Assembly: GCA_033961575.1 (NCBI GenBank)
Contig: CM066738.1
Location: 88,423,478-88,487,477 of the forward strand
Length of the DNA stretch: 64,000 bases
Reading direction: 5' to 3'
DNA from: Aselliscus stoliczkanus
Lineage: Eukaryota > Chordata > Mammalia > Chiroptera > Hipposideridae
Under the pieces are notes generated by a model that was not told the origin of the DNA, did no database searches, and saw only the letters and a list, made by a program, of their open reading frames with translations. The translations under genes and the position numbers were made by a program. Shown here one piece after another: positions 45,841 to 58,431 of the stretch (the stretch's first letter is position 1; each line of letters opens with the position of its first letter).

Positions 45841-46439
45841 AATTCTGTATAGTGCTTACCATATAGTGTGTGTGTATACACATTATATATGTGTGTGAAA
45901 ATATATATATATATATATATATTATAAAATGTTTGATTTTTAAAATTATAAGAAATTAATTTGAACAAATACATTGAAGGTGTTAAGACCACCTTCTCCT
46001 TGAATAAGGGGGAAAAGGTCACTAAGTTTTCAAAGTGCTTGTATCTTTTGCAAATAGAAATATTGTATCTGTTGGAATATAGCCTTAATTAATAGAGTTT
46101 GGTACTTATTGACTGGTAGCAGTGCAATTCTCGGTATATTCCCTCCCTCAAATCTGAGCTGTATTGTAGTGAAAAGAATCATGTTGACCTTTGAAGTGAG
46201 GCAGGAATTAGAAATATTGACATATTTCCCTTTGTAACCTTTTTTATGATTGTCAGTTCATGTAGGACTTGTTGGCATCGCAATTTATCCTAGGTCTAAG
46301 GAAATACAAAATAGCTAAAATAGAGTCACTGGACAGCAATTGCAAAAGGCACTCCATGGAGATTAGTCAAATAATTACAAACTAAAGGGAAATTGGAAAT
46401 TATCCAATTACAGAACTTGAGATCTTTTTACAGAAATTA
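45841..46439. other. Intron stretch
   Basis: A (TA)n tract at about 45899-45922; otherwise nothing recognised. Confidence 0.4.
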
Positions 46440-46540
46440 ATTAACTCACCCTAGCTCACACAGCAAATGAATGGTAGGGCTGACATGAGTCCCCAAGTCT
46501 TCTGACACCCTGTTCAATGCTTTAGGACACTAGTCAGAGT
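46440..46540 (+). mobile_element. MIR fragment
   Basis: TAACTCACCCTAGCTCACAC, GCAAATGAATGGTAGGGCTG and CCCAAGTCTTCTGACACCCT follow the MIR 3' half. Confidence 0.65.
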
Positions 46541-47289
46541 GATTCCTCTGCTTCAGAATTACTCCTTTTCACTTTCTTTGGATGCAGAGAAAACCTGGCA
46601 GAAACTTCCTCATTGTCTTCAACAGGCAGACTCTTTTGTTTACAAAACATGCATCTTCCTCTTGAATTTACTTCCTTCCTTTCTATACACAGATCTCTTA
46701 ACCATATAAAGAACTCAGCAGCACCCTCAACTCTCCAACCTTTTATTCTTTACTATGTAAATCCTACAAACTTCTAGATCTGCTAAGTATTTGAATCCTG
46801 CCAGATAAAATTGTTCAAACCTCCAGGGTGGTTCTTTTGACAAATCTCAGCTGATCCTCAATACTTTACAACCATTCTTTTTGCTTTTCATGGGGCCATC
46901 ACCCCTTACATTTTCTGTAATTGCTTTACATCCTTACACATCCAGCCTGCCCCATAGCCAGCTCCTTCCACCCTCTAACACAGCAGATGGCCTGCCTCTC
47001 TATTTCACAAAGAAAAGATAGGCTGTTGGGACAAAAACTCTATCATCTATCATCAGACTTCTCTGAGTTCGTACTTCATTGTTTCCTTTTTAGCTCTATT
47101 TATAAGAATGAAAAAATACCCCTTCTTTCAAGGCCAATTCTTCCATATGACCTATGGATTTGATTCTGTTTCATATCCTCCCGAAATGATTTCTTTTCCC
47201 ATTCCTTCTTACCCTCAACTTTTTCTTTTTACTGACGTCTTTCCTTCACCAAATAACTGTGGTGTATCTTCTATATTTGATTTTTTTTT
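46541..47289. other. Intron stretch
   Basis: C/T-rich, possibly old L2, but no landmark is clear. Confidence 0.3.
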
Positions 47290-47304
47290 TCTGGATGATC
47301 TTTT
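47290..47304. repeat. 15-bp target duplication, 3' side of L1
   Basis: TCTGGATGATCTTTT, repeated exactly at 54876-54890. Confidence 0.93.
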
Positions 47305-47805
47305 TTTTTTATTTTTTATTTTTTAATTAGTTTCAGGTGTACAACACAGTGCAATAGTTATACATTTTACACCTCAAAGTGACAACCCCCCACCCCCAAT
47401 ACACCACCCCACTCCCCTCCCATATCATATATATCTATTACTCTTCCTCTGACTCTCTTCCACAGTATAATCCACATCCCGTGACTATATATATTCAATT
47501 ACAGTAGGTATACCACCTCCGCTTTAGTAATACAGTGCAGTGATCAAACCTCTACTCCATCCATGAAATGGTCTCCCTAACAAGACCTATGATCATCTGA
47601 CATTCCACAGAATATTTACAACATTATTAATTATATTCCCCAAACTGTTTTTCCTATCCCAGTAGCAATATTGTAGTTGCCTATTTTTGCTGACTAATCC
47701 CTTCCCCTTCTCCCTCATCCCCATTCCTCTCCAAATTAGCAACCCTGATTTTTCCTCTATATCTATGAGACAGTTTCTGTTTACTTTGCTCATTCATACA
47801 GTTTT
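47305..47805 (-). other. L1 3' UTR and poly-A tail
   Basis: About 500 bases after the ORF2 stop. It contains a C-rich run (on plus, ACAACCCCCCACCCCCAATA) and ends in an A-rich tail. It aligns with 59356-59853. Confidence 0.9.
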
Positions 47806-50800
47806 TCAGATTCCACATATGAGTGAGATCATATGGTATTTGTCCTTCTCTGACTGACTTATTTCACTCAACATTATAGTCTCTAAGTCCATCCATATGA
47901 TTGCAAATGGCACGATTTCATTCTTCCTTATAGCGGAGTAATACTCCATTGTATAACTATACCACAGTTTCTTAATCCAGTCATCTACTGACGGGCATTT
48001 TGGTTGTTTCCAAGTCTTAGCTATTGTAAATTGTGCAGCTATGAACATAGGGGTGCATAACTTTTTTTGAATAAGTGTCTTGGTTTTTTCAGGATAAATA
48101 CCTAGGAGTGGAATTGCTGGGTCAAACGGTAGCTCTATTTCCAGTTCTTTGAGATACCTCCATACTGACTTCCATAGTGGCTTCACCAATCTGCAGTCCC
48201 ACCAACAGTGCAGCAGGGTCCCCTTTTCCCCACAGCCCTGCCAGCACTTGTTGTTTGTTGATTTGTTGATGATAGCCATTCTGACTGGAGTGAGGTGGTA
48301 TCTCATGGTGGTTTTTATTTGCATTTCCCTAATGACCAGTGAGGTTGAACTTTTTTTCATATGCCTGTTGGCCATCTGTATGTCCTCTTTAGAGAAATGT
48401 CTCTTCATATCTTCTGCCCATTTTTTAATTGGGTTGTTTGTTTGTTTGGTGTTGAGTTTCATGAGTGTTTTATAAATTTTGGATATTAACCCCTTATCAG
48501 ATATATTATTGGCAAATATATTCTCCCATTCAGTAGGCTTCCTTTTTGTTTTATTAATGGTTTCTTTTGTTGTGAAAAAACTTTTAAGTCTGATATAATC
48601 CCATATGTTCATTTTTTCTTTTACTTCCCTTGCCCATAGGGATGTATCAGTAAAAATGTTGCTCCGGGTAATGTCTGCAAATGTACTCCCTATATTTTCT
48701 TTTAGGATTTTTCTGGTTTCAGGTCTTACATTTAAGTCTTTAATCCATTTTGAATTTGTTCTTGTATAAGGCGTAAGGAGATGATCCAGTTTCATTTTTT
48801 TGCATGTGTCAGTCCAATTTTCCCAGCACCATTTATTGAATAGACTATCTTTACTCCAGTGTAAATTCTTGCTTCCCTTGTCATAGAGTAACTGTCCGTA
48901 AATGCTTGGATTTATTTCTGGGCTCTCTGTTCTGTTCCACTGATCGATGTGCCTGTTTTTATGCCAATACCAAACTGTCTTGATTACTGTGGCCTTGTAG
49001 TAGGTTTTGATGTCTGGTAGCGTGATCTCCCCGACTTTGTTTTTATTCCTCAGAATTGCCGAGGCTATTCTGGGTCTTTTATGATTCCATATAAACTTTA
49101 GGATTATATTTTCTATTTCTGTGAAAAATGCCCTTGGTAGTTTGATAGGAATTGCATTGAATCTATATATTGCTTTAGGCAGTATGGACATTTTAACTAT
49201 ATTAATTCTTCCTATCCATGAGCATGGTAGGTGTTTCCATTTATTTGTATCTTCTATGATTTCTTTCTTCAATGTCTTATAATTTTCTGAGTACAGATCT
49301 TTCACTTCTTTGGTTAAATTTATTCCTAGGTATTTTGTAGTTCTTGACGCAATTGTAAATGGGACAGTTTTCTTAATTTCTCTTTCCATTAGTTTATTAT
49401 TGGTATATGCAAATGCCACTGATTTCTGAACATTGATTTTATATTCTGCTACTTTACTGAATTTGTCTATCAGTTCCAATAGCTTGTTGATGGAGTCTTT
49501 GGGGTTCTCTATATACAGTATCATGTCATCTGCATATAATAACAATTTTACTTCTTCCTTGCCCATTTGGATGCCTTTTATTTCTTTTTGTTGTCTGATT
49601 GCTGTGGCTAGAACTTCCAGCACTATGTTGAATAAAAGAGGAGAAAGTGGACAGCCTTGTCTTGTTCCTGATCTTAAGGGGAATGGTTTTAGCTTTTCCC
49701 CATTGAGTATGATGTTAGCTGTAGGTTTATCATATATGGCTTTTATTATGTTGAGATATGATCCCTGTATTCCCACTTTGCTAAGGGTTTTTAACATAAA
49801 TGGCTGTTGGATTTTGTCAAATGCTCTTTCTGCATCTATTGAAATGATCATGTGATCTTTATCCTTCATTTTGTTGATGTGGTGTATCACATTAATTGAT
49901 TTACGGATGTTGAACCAGCCTTGCACACTAGGGATGAATCCCACTTGATCATGATGTATGATCTTCTTAATATATTGCTGAATTCTGTTTGCTAATATTT
50001 TATTGAGAATTTTTGCATCTATATTCATCAGGGAGATTGGCCTGTAGTTTTCCTTTTTTGTGATGTCTTTATCTGGTTTTGGAATCAGGGTGATAGAGGC
50101 TTCATAAAAAGTGTTTGGGAGCCTTCCCTCCTTCTGGATTTTTTGTAATAGTTTGAGAAGAATAGGTGATAGTTCTTTTTTGAATGTTTGATAAAATTCA
50201 CTTGTGAAGCCGTCTGGTCCAGGGCTTTTGTTTTTTGGGAGCTTGTCAATTACTGATTCAATTTCCTTGGTAGTAATCAGGGTATTTAGATTTTCTGTTT
50301 CTTCTTGCGTTAGCTTTGGAAGGTTGTATGCTTCTAGAAAATTATCCATTTCTTCCAGATTGTCAAATTTGTTGGCATATAGTTGCTCATAGTAATTTCT
50401 TAGAATTTTTTGTATTTCTGTGATGTCTGTAGTCATTTCCCCTCTTTCATTCCTGATTTTGCTAATTTGAGTCCTCTCTCTTTTTTTTTTTTGATGAGCC
50501 TGGCTAGAGGTTTGTCAATTTTGTTTATCTTCTCAAGAAACCAGCTCTTGGTTTCATTGATCTTTTGAATTGTTTTTCTGTTCTCTATATTGTTTATTTC
50601 TGCTCTGGTCTTTATTATCTCCTTTCTTGTACTCCCCTTGGGCCTCTTTTGCTGTTCTTTTTCCAGTTCCCTTAGGTGTAAGGATAACCTGTTGATTTGA
50701 GATTTTTCTTCCTTCTTTAGGTAGGCCTGCACTGCTATAAACTTCCCTCTTAGGACTGCTTTCGCAGCATCCCAGAGATTTTGGGTCGTGGTGTTTTCAT

Positions 50801-51630
50801 TTTCGTTTGTCTCGAGGTATATTTTGATTTCCTCCTTGATCTCATTTGTGACCCACTCACTATTTAATAGCATATTGTTTAGCCTCCATTTATTTGTCAG
50901 CTTCCCGGATTTCTTCTTACAATTGATTTCTAGTTTCATAGCATTGTGGTCAGAGAATACAGTTGAAATGATTTCAATCTTCTTAAATTTATTGAGACTT
51001 GTTTTGTGGCCTAACATGTGGTCTATCTTAGAAAATGTTCCATGTGCACTTGAAAAGAATGTATATTCTGTAGCTTTGGGATGAAATGCTCTGAAAATGT
51101 CTGTTAAATCCAGCTGGTCTAATGTGTCATTTAAGGTCGCTGTTTCCACATTGATTTTCTGTCTGGAGGATCTGTCCATTAGTGACAGCGGGGTGTTGAA
51201 GTCCCCTACTCTGATAGTGTTATCATTGATCTCTGTCTTTATGTCTGACAATATCTGTTTTATATATTTAGGGGCTCCTATGTTAGGTGCATAGATGTTT
51301 ACTAGAGTTATGTCCTCTTGTTGGATCAATCCCTTCATTACTATGAAGTGTCCTTCTTTGTCCTTTGTTATATTCTTCAATTTAAAGTCCATTTTATCTG
51401 ATATAAGTATCGCTACTCCAGCTTTTTTCTCAGTACCATTTGCATGAAATATTTTACTCCATCCCTTTACTTTCAGCCTGTATGAGTCTTTGGATCTGAG
51501 GTGAGTCTCTTGTATACAGCATATTCTGGGGTTTTGCTTTCTTATCCATTCAGCCACCCTGTCTTTTTATTGGAGCATTTAATCCATTTACATTTAATGT
51601 GATTATTGATAGGTGTGTATTTATTGCCAT
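47806..51630 (-). pseudogene. L1 ORF2 (endonuclease-reverse transcriptase), two frameshifts
   Basis: ORF2 makes the endonuclease and reverse transcriptase that copy L1 and SINE RNA at the target site. The start is an ATG at 51630 (MAINTHLSIITLNVNGLNAP). A one-base shift occurs at about 51553-51562, after IKRQ. The endonuclease continues with [18 protein letters not shown] and SDHNAM, all catalytic motifs present. A second shift lies at the 12-A run (50481-50492). The reverse transcriptase then runs unbroken for 876 residues to 47806, with [21 protein letters not shown], the YADD active site, and a C-terminal cysteine motif ([18 protein letters not shown]). Total length is about 1,274 codons, normal for L1. 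Confidence 0.95.
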
Positions 51631-51677
51631 TTTGTTATTTGTGTTCGTAGTCTTTCATAGGTTGTTTTTCTCTTCTA

Positions 51678-52553
51678 TTAAAGAAGCCCTTTTAGCATTT
51701 CCTGCAAAGCTGGCTTGGTGGTAATGAATTCCCTTAACTTATTTTTTTCTGCAAAGCTCCTTATCTCGCCTTTGATTTTAAATGATAACCTTGCTGGATA
51801 CAGCAATCTTGGTTGTAGGCCTTTATTTTTCATCACTTTGAAAACCTCCTGCCACTCCCTTCTGGCCTGCAAAGTTTCTGTAGAAAAGTCAGCTGATAAT
51901 CTTATGGGGGTACCCTTGTAAGTAACTTGCTGCCTTTCCCTTGCTGCTTTAAGGATTCTGTCTTTGTCCTTAACCCTTGCCATTTTCACTATAACGTGTC
52001 TTGGAGTGGGCCTGTTTGGAATCATCCTGTTTGGAACTCTCTGCACTTCCTGGGCTTGTATTTCAATGTCCTTTGCCAGGTTAGGGAAGTTTTCAGACAT
52101 TATTACTTCAAATATATTCTCAATCCCTTGCTCCCTCTCTTCGCCTTCTGGTACTCCAATGACCCTTAGGTTATTGCGTCTGATGTTGTCCCCCAGCTCT
52201 CTTAAACTATTTTCCATGTTTTTCATTCTTTTTTCTTTTTGTTGTTCTGCATGGGTGATCTCTGCTATTTTGTCTTCTAAGTCACTGATTCAATTTTCTG
52301 CTTCATCCAATCTGCTAGTGATTCCATCAAGATTGTTATTTAATTCAGTAATTGTGTTCTTAAGTTCTAGCTGGTTGCTTTTCATGATTTCTCTATCCTT
52401 CTTTATATTTTCATTAATTTCCTTGAACATTCTAATAATCAGTGTTCTGAACTCTGTCTCCGATAGGTTGGTTACCTCTATTTCCTCTATTTCCACTGAT
52501 TCAGGAAGTTTCTTCTGTTCTTTTATTGGTGTTATGTTTCTTTGTCTCCCCAT
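51678..52553 (-). pseudogene. L1 ORF1 (RNA-binding protein), one nonsense codon
   Basis: ORF1 makes the trimeric RNA-chaperone protein of L1. A single frame of 292 codons runs from ATG (MGRQRNITPIKEQKKLPES) to the stop at 51678. One internal TGA at 52290-52292 breaks it after LDEAEN. A coiled-coil region (heptad-like NENIKKDREIMKSNQLELKN) comes first. It is followed by the RNA-recognition-type and C-terminal domains: RRNNLRVIGVPEGEEREQGI, RHVIVKMARVKDKDRILKAA and LSADFSTETLQARREWQEVF. Human ORF1p has 338 residues, so this N-terminus is shorter. Confidence 0.93.
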
Positions 52554-53448
52554 TCTGGCTTACTCTTTGTGTTTGCTTCAATATAACAGATAGATCCCCC
52601 AGATTTCTCAGTCTTTTCTGGGTAAACTTATATGGTGTGTGTCCTTTATATTTGAATTACTCAGTCTCCCTATTCTCCTGTGCTTGTATCTGAGGTGTTC
52701 CTTGTGTTGTGCATCCTCACTTGTTGAAGTTTTAGTTTTGATTACTTTTGGTTTGTCAGTAGGTGGGATTGACTCCCAGATTGATTAGCTGTGAGAGTCA
52801 GCAGCTTCTGCAGTTTATGAGCTGCTGTGAGAGGATTGACCCCTCTGATGAAACTTGGACCCTATGGGTCTTAGTACCTGTAGCAACTTCTTTTTGGGTG
52901 TGACTCTTGTATGTCTAACCCAGAAATGCTCTGGTTTTATCTAAAGTTGGCCTCTGGGTATGATGATTCTTGTGTCTGTTTGTTTGGACCCACTGCTGCA
53001 GAGTGATTTTAGAGCATAACAGATCAACAAGAACAACCTCGGCAGCCACCAAAGGAAATAAAATGCTCGCACAAGTAAAAAAAATCAACCATCAAACTAC
53101 AGTCAACTTGTACAGAAATATCAATCATACTAATGAAGAAAACAAACAGAAACAAAACAAAAACCACACACTCAATAATAACAGAAGAGGAAACAAAATA
53201 AAATATAATATCCTAAAGTAAAAAATAGAATAAACATGAGAAACCAATTAGCTATACCTAAAAAATAAAAAATAAAAATAAACTAAAATAATAATAAAAA
53301 AAGTAAGAAAAATTAAAAAAATAAAATTTGCAGAAAAAAGGAAAAGAGGAAAAGTATAGCAGTGAGAAGAATGAATAAAATAAGAGAGAAAGTGAGGGTG
53401 GGGAAAAAAGAAAAAGAAAAGAAAGAAAAAGAAAAAAGAAAAAAAGAA

Positions 53449-53496
53449 TATATATATATATATATTTGTCTACACACCCATATATATGGACATATA

Positions 53497-53543
<47 letters not shown>
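53449..53543. repeat. AT microsatellite inside the L1 5' UTR
   Basis: Two TA runs separated by TTTGTCTACACACCC and related sequence. Confidence 0.9.
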
Positions 53544-53546
<3 letters not shown>

Positions 53547-54282
53547 TATATTAAAAACTACAATATGATTAGAATGAAATAGAAATAAAAACCAAAAACA
53601 ACCAAGATAAGCAGCCAATAAAGGGAAAACAAAACAGAATAAAACCAAACAAACCAAAAATACCCGTGCCGGTCTAGGCTAAAGTCCACCAAGCTCTCTT
53701 CAGTTTGTCTGCTGTACAAAAATTCCTGTGCGTCTTGTGGGAACAGTAGGCCACCTGATGCCTAGCGTGATCCTGGCACTGCAGGTTTGCTGTACTTGAG
53801 TGTGGTTGTGACGTGTGATTGGTGGTTTTTACAAAGTCACTGCCTTTTTGCTTTTGCCTGTCCCAAGGCAGGCTGCACCCCCAAAGGCTCAATGAGTGTC
53901 TCTGGGCACCCTTTGGGTTGACAGCCGTGGAGAATTAAAGAATTCCTCACTACCAAAAGCCTGCTGCTAAGAATCTGTTAATTAGTGCCTCAGCAGGTGA
54001 ACCTGCCCTGCCTCCCAAGCCTTGCATAAAGGTGGGGGTGGGGTAGGTAGTCTCACTCTGCAGCCTTTACTGGGTGGAAATTCTCAACCCCCTGCAGGTA
54101 AGGATATCTGCCTAGTCTGCCCCTATTGCTCCCTTCAGGAGTCAGTTTAAGACTGTCTTGGCGGGGGCCAAAGTTTGTGGGAGTGGGTGAGTTATTGGGT
54201 TTTTTTTGGCTTTCTGTTCAAGAGTAGAAAAAGGGAAAAAAAATAAAAATAAAAAAAATAAACAAAGTCACAGTTCCGACAC

Positions 54283-54665
54283 TGTTTTAAGCTAAGGCCT
54301 TTGCCTCTTATGCTCCAGCGGAATTCCTGCTGCTCTCCCAAAGGGTCTGCCGGGATTTAGGGAATTGCGCGCACCCTACCGTGTGGCTAAGATCCCCGCT
54401 CCGCATCTCTCGGGGACCTGCATCTCCGCCCGACGCGCTGTGTGTCTGAGTGACTCTTCTTTTTCCCCTGCTCCCGGGTTTAAGGCTTCTGCCTTGGAGC
54501 CGGCGCGGTGCCCCTGCTGCTCTCCCAAAGAGACTGCCGGGGTTTAAGGGACTGCGCGTCCCCTGCCCCGAGGCTCAGATTCCCGCTCCGTCACTCGGGG
54601 ACCTGCGTCTCTACCCGGCGCGCTGCGTGTCTGAGCGAGTCTTCTTTTTCCCCGTGACTCAGCAG
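54283..54665 (-). repeat. Two tandem ~190-bp monomers in the L1 promoter
   Basis: GCTGCTCTCCCAAAG occurs at 54329 and again at 54516, 187 bases apart. The alignment extends on both sides: TCTCGGGGACCTGC vs CACTCGGGGACCTGC, and GCGCGCTG-type and GAGTGACTCTTCTTTTTCCC vs GAGCGAGTCTTCTTTTTCCC. The left edge is about 54283. The copies have diverged, so the duplication predates this insertion. Confidence 0.82.
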
Positions 54666-54875
54666 CCGCGGGTGCGGGCTGCACCTCACGCGTCTCGCTG
54701 CCTGCTTCCCCTGCTCGCCCGGCCTGCCCACCTTCCAGCAATCCTTGTGTGGAACTCTTAGTTGCTCTTTGTGATGAGTAGATGTCTCTTTGAAACGTAT
54801 TAGAAGTTCAAATTGTGGATATTTCCAGGGGAGAATTCATGGAGCCCTCCTCACAGCCGCCATCTTGCCCCTCCC

Positions 54876-54890
54876 TCTGGATGATCTTTT
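54876..54890. repeat. 15-bp target duplication, 5' side of L1
   Basis: TCTGGATGATCTTTT, the same as 47290-47304. Confidence 0.93.
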
Positions 54891-55089
54891 ATTCCCTCTG
54901 GTCACCAGATAGTTTCTTTCCTTTTTCCAATTTGATTTGTTCAAAGAATATTCTACATTCATATACCACTTATAATTCAATTTACGAAAATTAATCATCT
55001 GCATCACCTCTTCACTCAAACTTCTCTGACAAAAGTAACTAACCATTAAAAAATAAATGAAAATACATCTCATGTACATGGATTAGAAA
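54891..55089. other. Intron stretch
   Basis: Unassigned. It continues the host sequence interrupted at 47304. Confidence 0.4.
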
Positions 55090-56645
55090 ACTCAATATTA
55101 CTATGATGTTAATACTTGCAGAAGCAATCTATAGAGTCAATGAAATCTCTATCAATACCAGTAGTATATTTTGAAGAAATGGAAAAATCCATTCTAAAAT
55201 TCATATGTAATCTTAAGAGAAGCTGAGCCAAAACAAATCTTGAGAAAGAAGAAAAGGATTAGCGATCTCACAATCCTAGATTTCAAAACATATTAAAAAG
55301 ATATAATAATAAACTGTGGTATTGGCATAAAACAGACATATAGACTACTGGAATAGAATAGAAATAAAGCTTCACACATATGGTTAAATGACTTTTGACA
55401 AGAGTGCCAAGACCATTCAATGGAGGACAATGTTTTAAACAAATGGTGTTCAGGAAACAGGATATAAACAAAAGAATGAGTTGGATCCTTATAATACAAA
55501 TACACAGAATTAATTCAAATGAACAGAAGACCTAAATGAAAGAGTGAAAACTATACAATTCTTAGAAGAAAACTAGGGGAAAAACTTCATTACATTGGAT
55601 TTGACAAGGATTTCTGGTATCACATCAAAAGCACAGGTAATAGGAAAAATAGCTATACTGCACTACATCAAAATTAAAAGTTTCTATCCATCAAAAGTCA
55701 CAATCAACAGACTAAAAGGCAACCCACAGAGTGGAAAAAAAATATTTGCAAATTACGTATCTAATAAGGGATTAATATCCAGAATATGTAAAGATGACCT
55801 ACAATTCAGTTTAAAAAACTGATTAAAAAATGGCAAAGGACTTGAATAGACATGCTCAATAATCACATGAAAATATACTCAACATATTAATCATTAGGGA
55901 AATGTAAATCAAAACTACGGTGAGATACCACATCACACCCATTAGAATGGCTGCTATCAAAAAAAAAACAAAAATGGAAAATGTGTTACGGAAGATATGG
56001 GAGAGCTGGAACCCTTGTGCACTGTTGTTGGTAAGAATGTTAAAGTGGTGTAACCACTATGAAAAACAATACAACAGTTCCTCAAAAAAAAATAAAATAA
56101 AATTACCATATGAACTAGTAACTCACATCTGTGTACAAATACAAAATTGAAAGCAGGTTCTTGAAGAGATATTCATACACCCATGTTCATAGTAACATTA
56201 TTCACAATAATATAAAGTTGGAAGAAAGCCAAGTGTCCACTGATGGATGAATGGATAGGTAAAATGTGATATATACATGCAATGGAATATTATTCAGCCT
56301 TAAAAAGGAAGGATTCTGACACATGTTATAGCATGGATGAACTTTGAGTTCATTATGCTAAGTGAAATAAGCCAGTCACAAAAAGATAAATATAGTATGA
56401 TTCCACTATCTGAGTCAAATTCATAGAGGCAAAAACAGAATGATTGTTTCCCAGGTATGGGTAAAGGGAGAAATGGGAAGTTGTTGTTTATAGAATTGCA
56501 GGATAGAAAGATTTTTGGAAATGGTTGAACAATAATGTGAATGTATTTAACATTGCTAAAGTATATATTTAAAAATAGTTAGGATGGTAAATTTTATGCT
56601 TGGGTATTTTTACCATAATTCTTAAAAATGTAAAAAAAAATGGAT
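55090..56645 (+). mobile_element. Old L1M 3' half
   Basis: Plus-strand L1 ORF2 end and 3' UTR. GTCAATGAAATCTCTATCAA, TGTGGTATTGGCATAAAACA, TAGAAATAAAGCTTCACACA, AATCAACAGACTAAAAGGCA (translating as ...YPSKVTINRLKGNPQSGKKI) and TAAGTGAAATAAGCCAGTCA appear in the expected order, then an A-rich end. Numerous stops and gaps; 5'-truncated. Confidence 0.85.
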
Positions 56646-57902
56646 TGTACTCTATTTTACAGAAAATAATTGTTTATTCTTATTCCTCAGAAAAGGCTTA
56701 AAAATATTTTATTAGTATCTCTAAACCAGGATTATTTTGCAGTCTTACCTTTAATTTGTTTTTTTTTTTTCTATTCTTCATTGGATTTTGTGAAATATGA
56801 TTTTCTATCTCTCTTGCTGATTCTTGCTCTTCTACCAATATACTAAGGCTAGGTGTTGCACAGAGATTTGGACTCAGACTCTTGCTACTAGCAGTGCTAT
56901 CCTTAGATATGAGTAAGAAGGGCCTTTGCCCAGAGCGGGCATTTTTTTCCTGGTACTCCTGTGATATTCATCCACACACAGGATGAGAAGGCCAAGATTA
57001 GATACTAACCTGGATTCCGTAACTTTGTAGAGCTTGATATCTGGGACCTCAGACATACCTGCCCTAATGGTCTTAAATCTATTTTCTGGTCCTCATCTTT
57101 ACATCCAACCTCCCAATGGCATCTTTTCTTTACCAGAAAGCAAAGTAAGTGTGGGGAGGTAGACAAGTGGTAGCTCAGTGTGGGAGGGGTGTATAGAGCT
57201 TGGATATATGGACAGAGGATCCCTTGAGATAACGGAAACAGCCAAGGTGAAAAAAAAGGAGGGAACTTGGCCTTGGAAATTCCAGGGCATTCATTTCTAG
57301 TCTTGACCTGGCCAGGTTATGATTATGAGACATAGGCCTGCCTATGCACATTTATTCACTCCCGTATTTTATAACTCCACCTGCATGCAATAGATTTCCA
57401 CATCTGTTGCCTTTAGCCATATTCTTGCTGCCAAAATCCAGACCTGAATTTCTCATTGTCTCTTGAATGTATCCACCCGGATTTCCTCTATTCTCAAATT
57501 TATTATGTCTAAAAATAAATTCCGTGAAACCCTTTCCCACAAATGCATGTTGTTCCCTTTCCTTTGTTCTCTTTTTGCCTTATTCATAGCAAACTAGCTT
57601 TCTAGTGAAGCATTGTAGATCTCTGTTTCTTCTCCACCCCCAACAAGCAAAGTAGCTATTAACAGGATCCCGTTCCATCCCAGCTGTCCTAAATGCAAGG
57701 CTCAAGAATGATACCTCCAGGAACAGAAGATAATCATGGATTTTAGAAGCCAAATGAATGTTTAAAATGTTTGTTTCTATGTAGACAATTAGATTGAGTC
57801 AAAATGTCTCAAGTATAAAAGGTATTTGTAGCCACCAAAAAGATCAGGATCATTCAGTAAAAATTGACTGAAAGTAAAAGTGAGCAAATTTTTCATTCAG
57901 AT
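56646..57902. other. Intron stretch
   Basis: Nothing recognised in about 1.25 kb. Confidence 0.35.
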
Positions 57903-58431
57903 ATGCCCATCAGAACTAATGGGATTCAGGAAATACTACCCCCAAATATGGCACCTTGGCATTTTGAATATTTTGAACTCAAGGACTTTAAGGAAATGGC
58001 AAAAGCAGGAAGGTCAGTCTGATACTCTCCCACCTCTTTCCTCTGAAATAGTACATAAGACCCTCAGGTAAGAGATGCCCTTCCTATACCTGGCAGACAG
58101 GAGCATCCTGTCTTCAAAGACAAGGGAACGCTGAGAAGAATCCAGACAAACAGGGCTTGCTAAGTATCCCCAAGTTTACTATACTCACCTCACATTCAAC
58201 CTATCATATTCTTCCAGAATTGTCCACTCTTCATCAAACCTAGCTTAAAAAAATACTCAGATTTAACTGCTTCTTTGGGATTTCATTTTCTTATGAAAGC
58301 TTCCATGTCATATAAACTTATATTAAATACATTTGTATTCTTTCCTTCTGTAAATCTGTCTCTGTCAGTGTAATTTTTAGGCCCAGCCAGGGACCCTAAG
58401 AGGGTTGAAGGAATCTTTTCCTTCTCCTACA
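57903..58431 (+). mobile_element. Old retroviral LTR
   Basis: Layout as in mammalian ERV LTRs that I recall: a TTGAACTCAAGGACTTTAAG segment, TATACCTGGCAGACAGGAGC, CTTCCAGAATTGTCCACTCT, ATATAAACTTATATTAAATA, TAATTTTTAGGCCCAGCCAG and a CCTACA end at 58431. The start is uncertain and I find no convincing target duplication. I will not name the family. Confidence 0.65.

Larger units (their letters stand above)
47305..54875 (-). mobile_element. Full-length L1 retrotransposon (7.57 kb)
   Basis: Flanked by a 15-bp target duplication; on the transcribed strand the insertion point reads AAT/AAAAGATC, close to the L1 endonuclease site. The 5' end reads GGGAGGGGCAAGATGGCGGC, with a YY1-type site just inside, as in other full-length L1s. 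The order is a long 5' UTR (about 2.3 kb, with tandem monomers), ORF1, a 47-base gap, ORF2, a 500-base 3' UTR and a poly-A tail. It is longer than the 6-kb human L1 because of its 5' UTR. ORF1 has one stop and ORF2 two frameshifts, so it cannot move by itself. It lies in the same orientation as RIT2. Confidence 0.97.
52554..54875 (-). promoter_or_regulatory. L1 5' UTR / internal promoter
   Basis: About 2.3 kb. The outer part (54283-54760) is GC- and CpG-rich and holds two tandem monomers. The inner part (about 53000-53650) is A-rich on plus (T-rich on the L1 strand), with an AT microsatellite. A YY1-type motif (GCCGCCATCTTG on plus, 54856-54867) lies at the very start, where it directs accurate initiation in human L1. 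Confidence 0.85.

Noticed and set aside
51964..52593. 209-residue plus-strand open frame
   Set aside because: It is the antisense shadow of L1 ORF1. The 140-residue frame at 49433-49855 is likewise antisense to ORF2.
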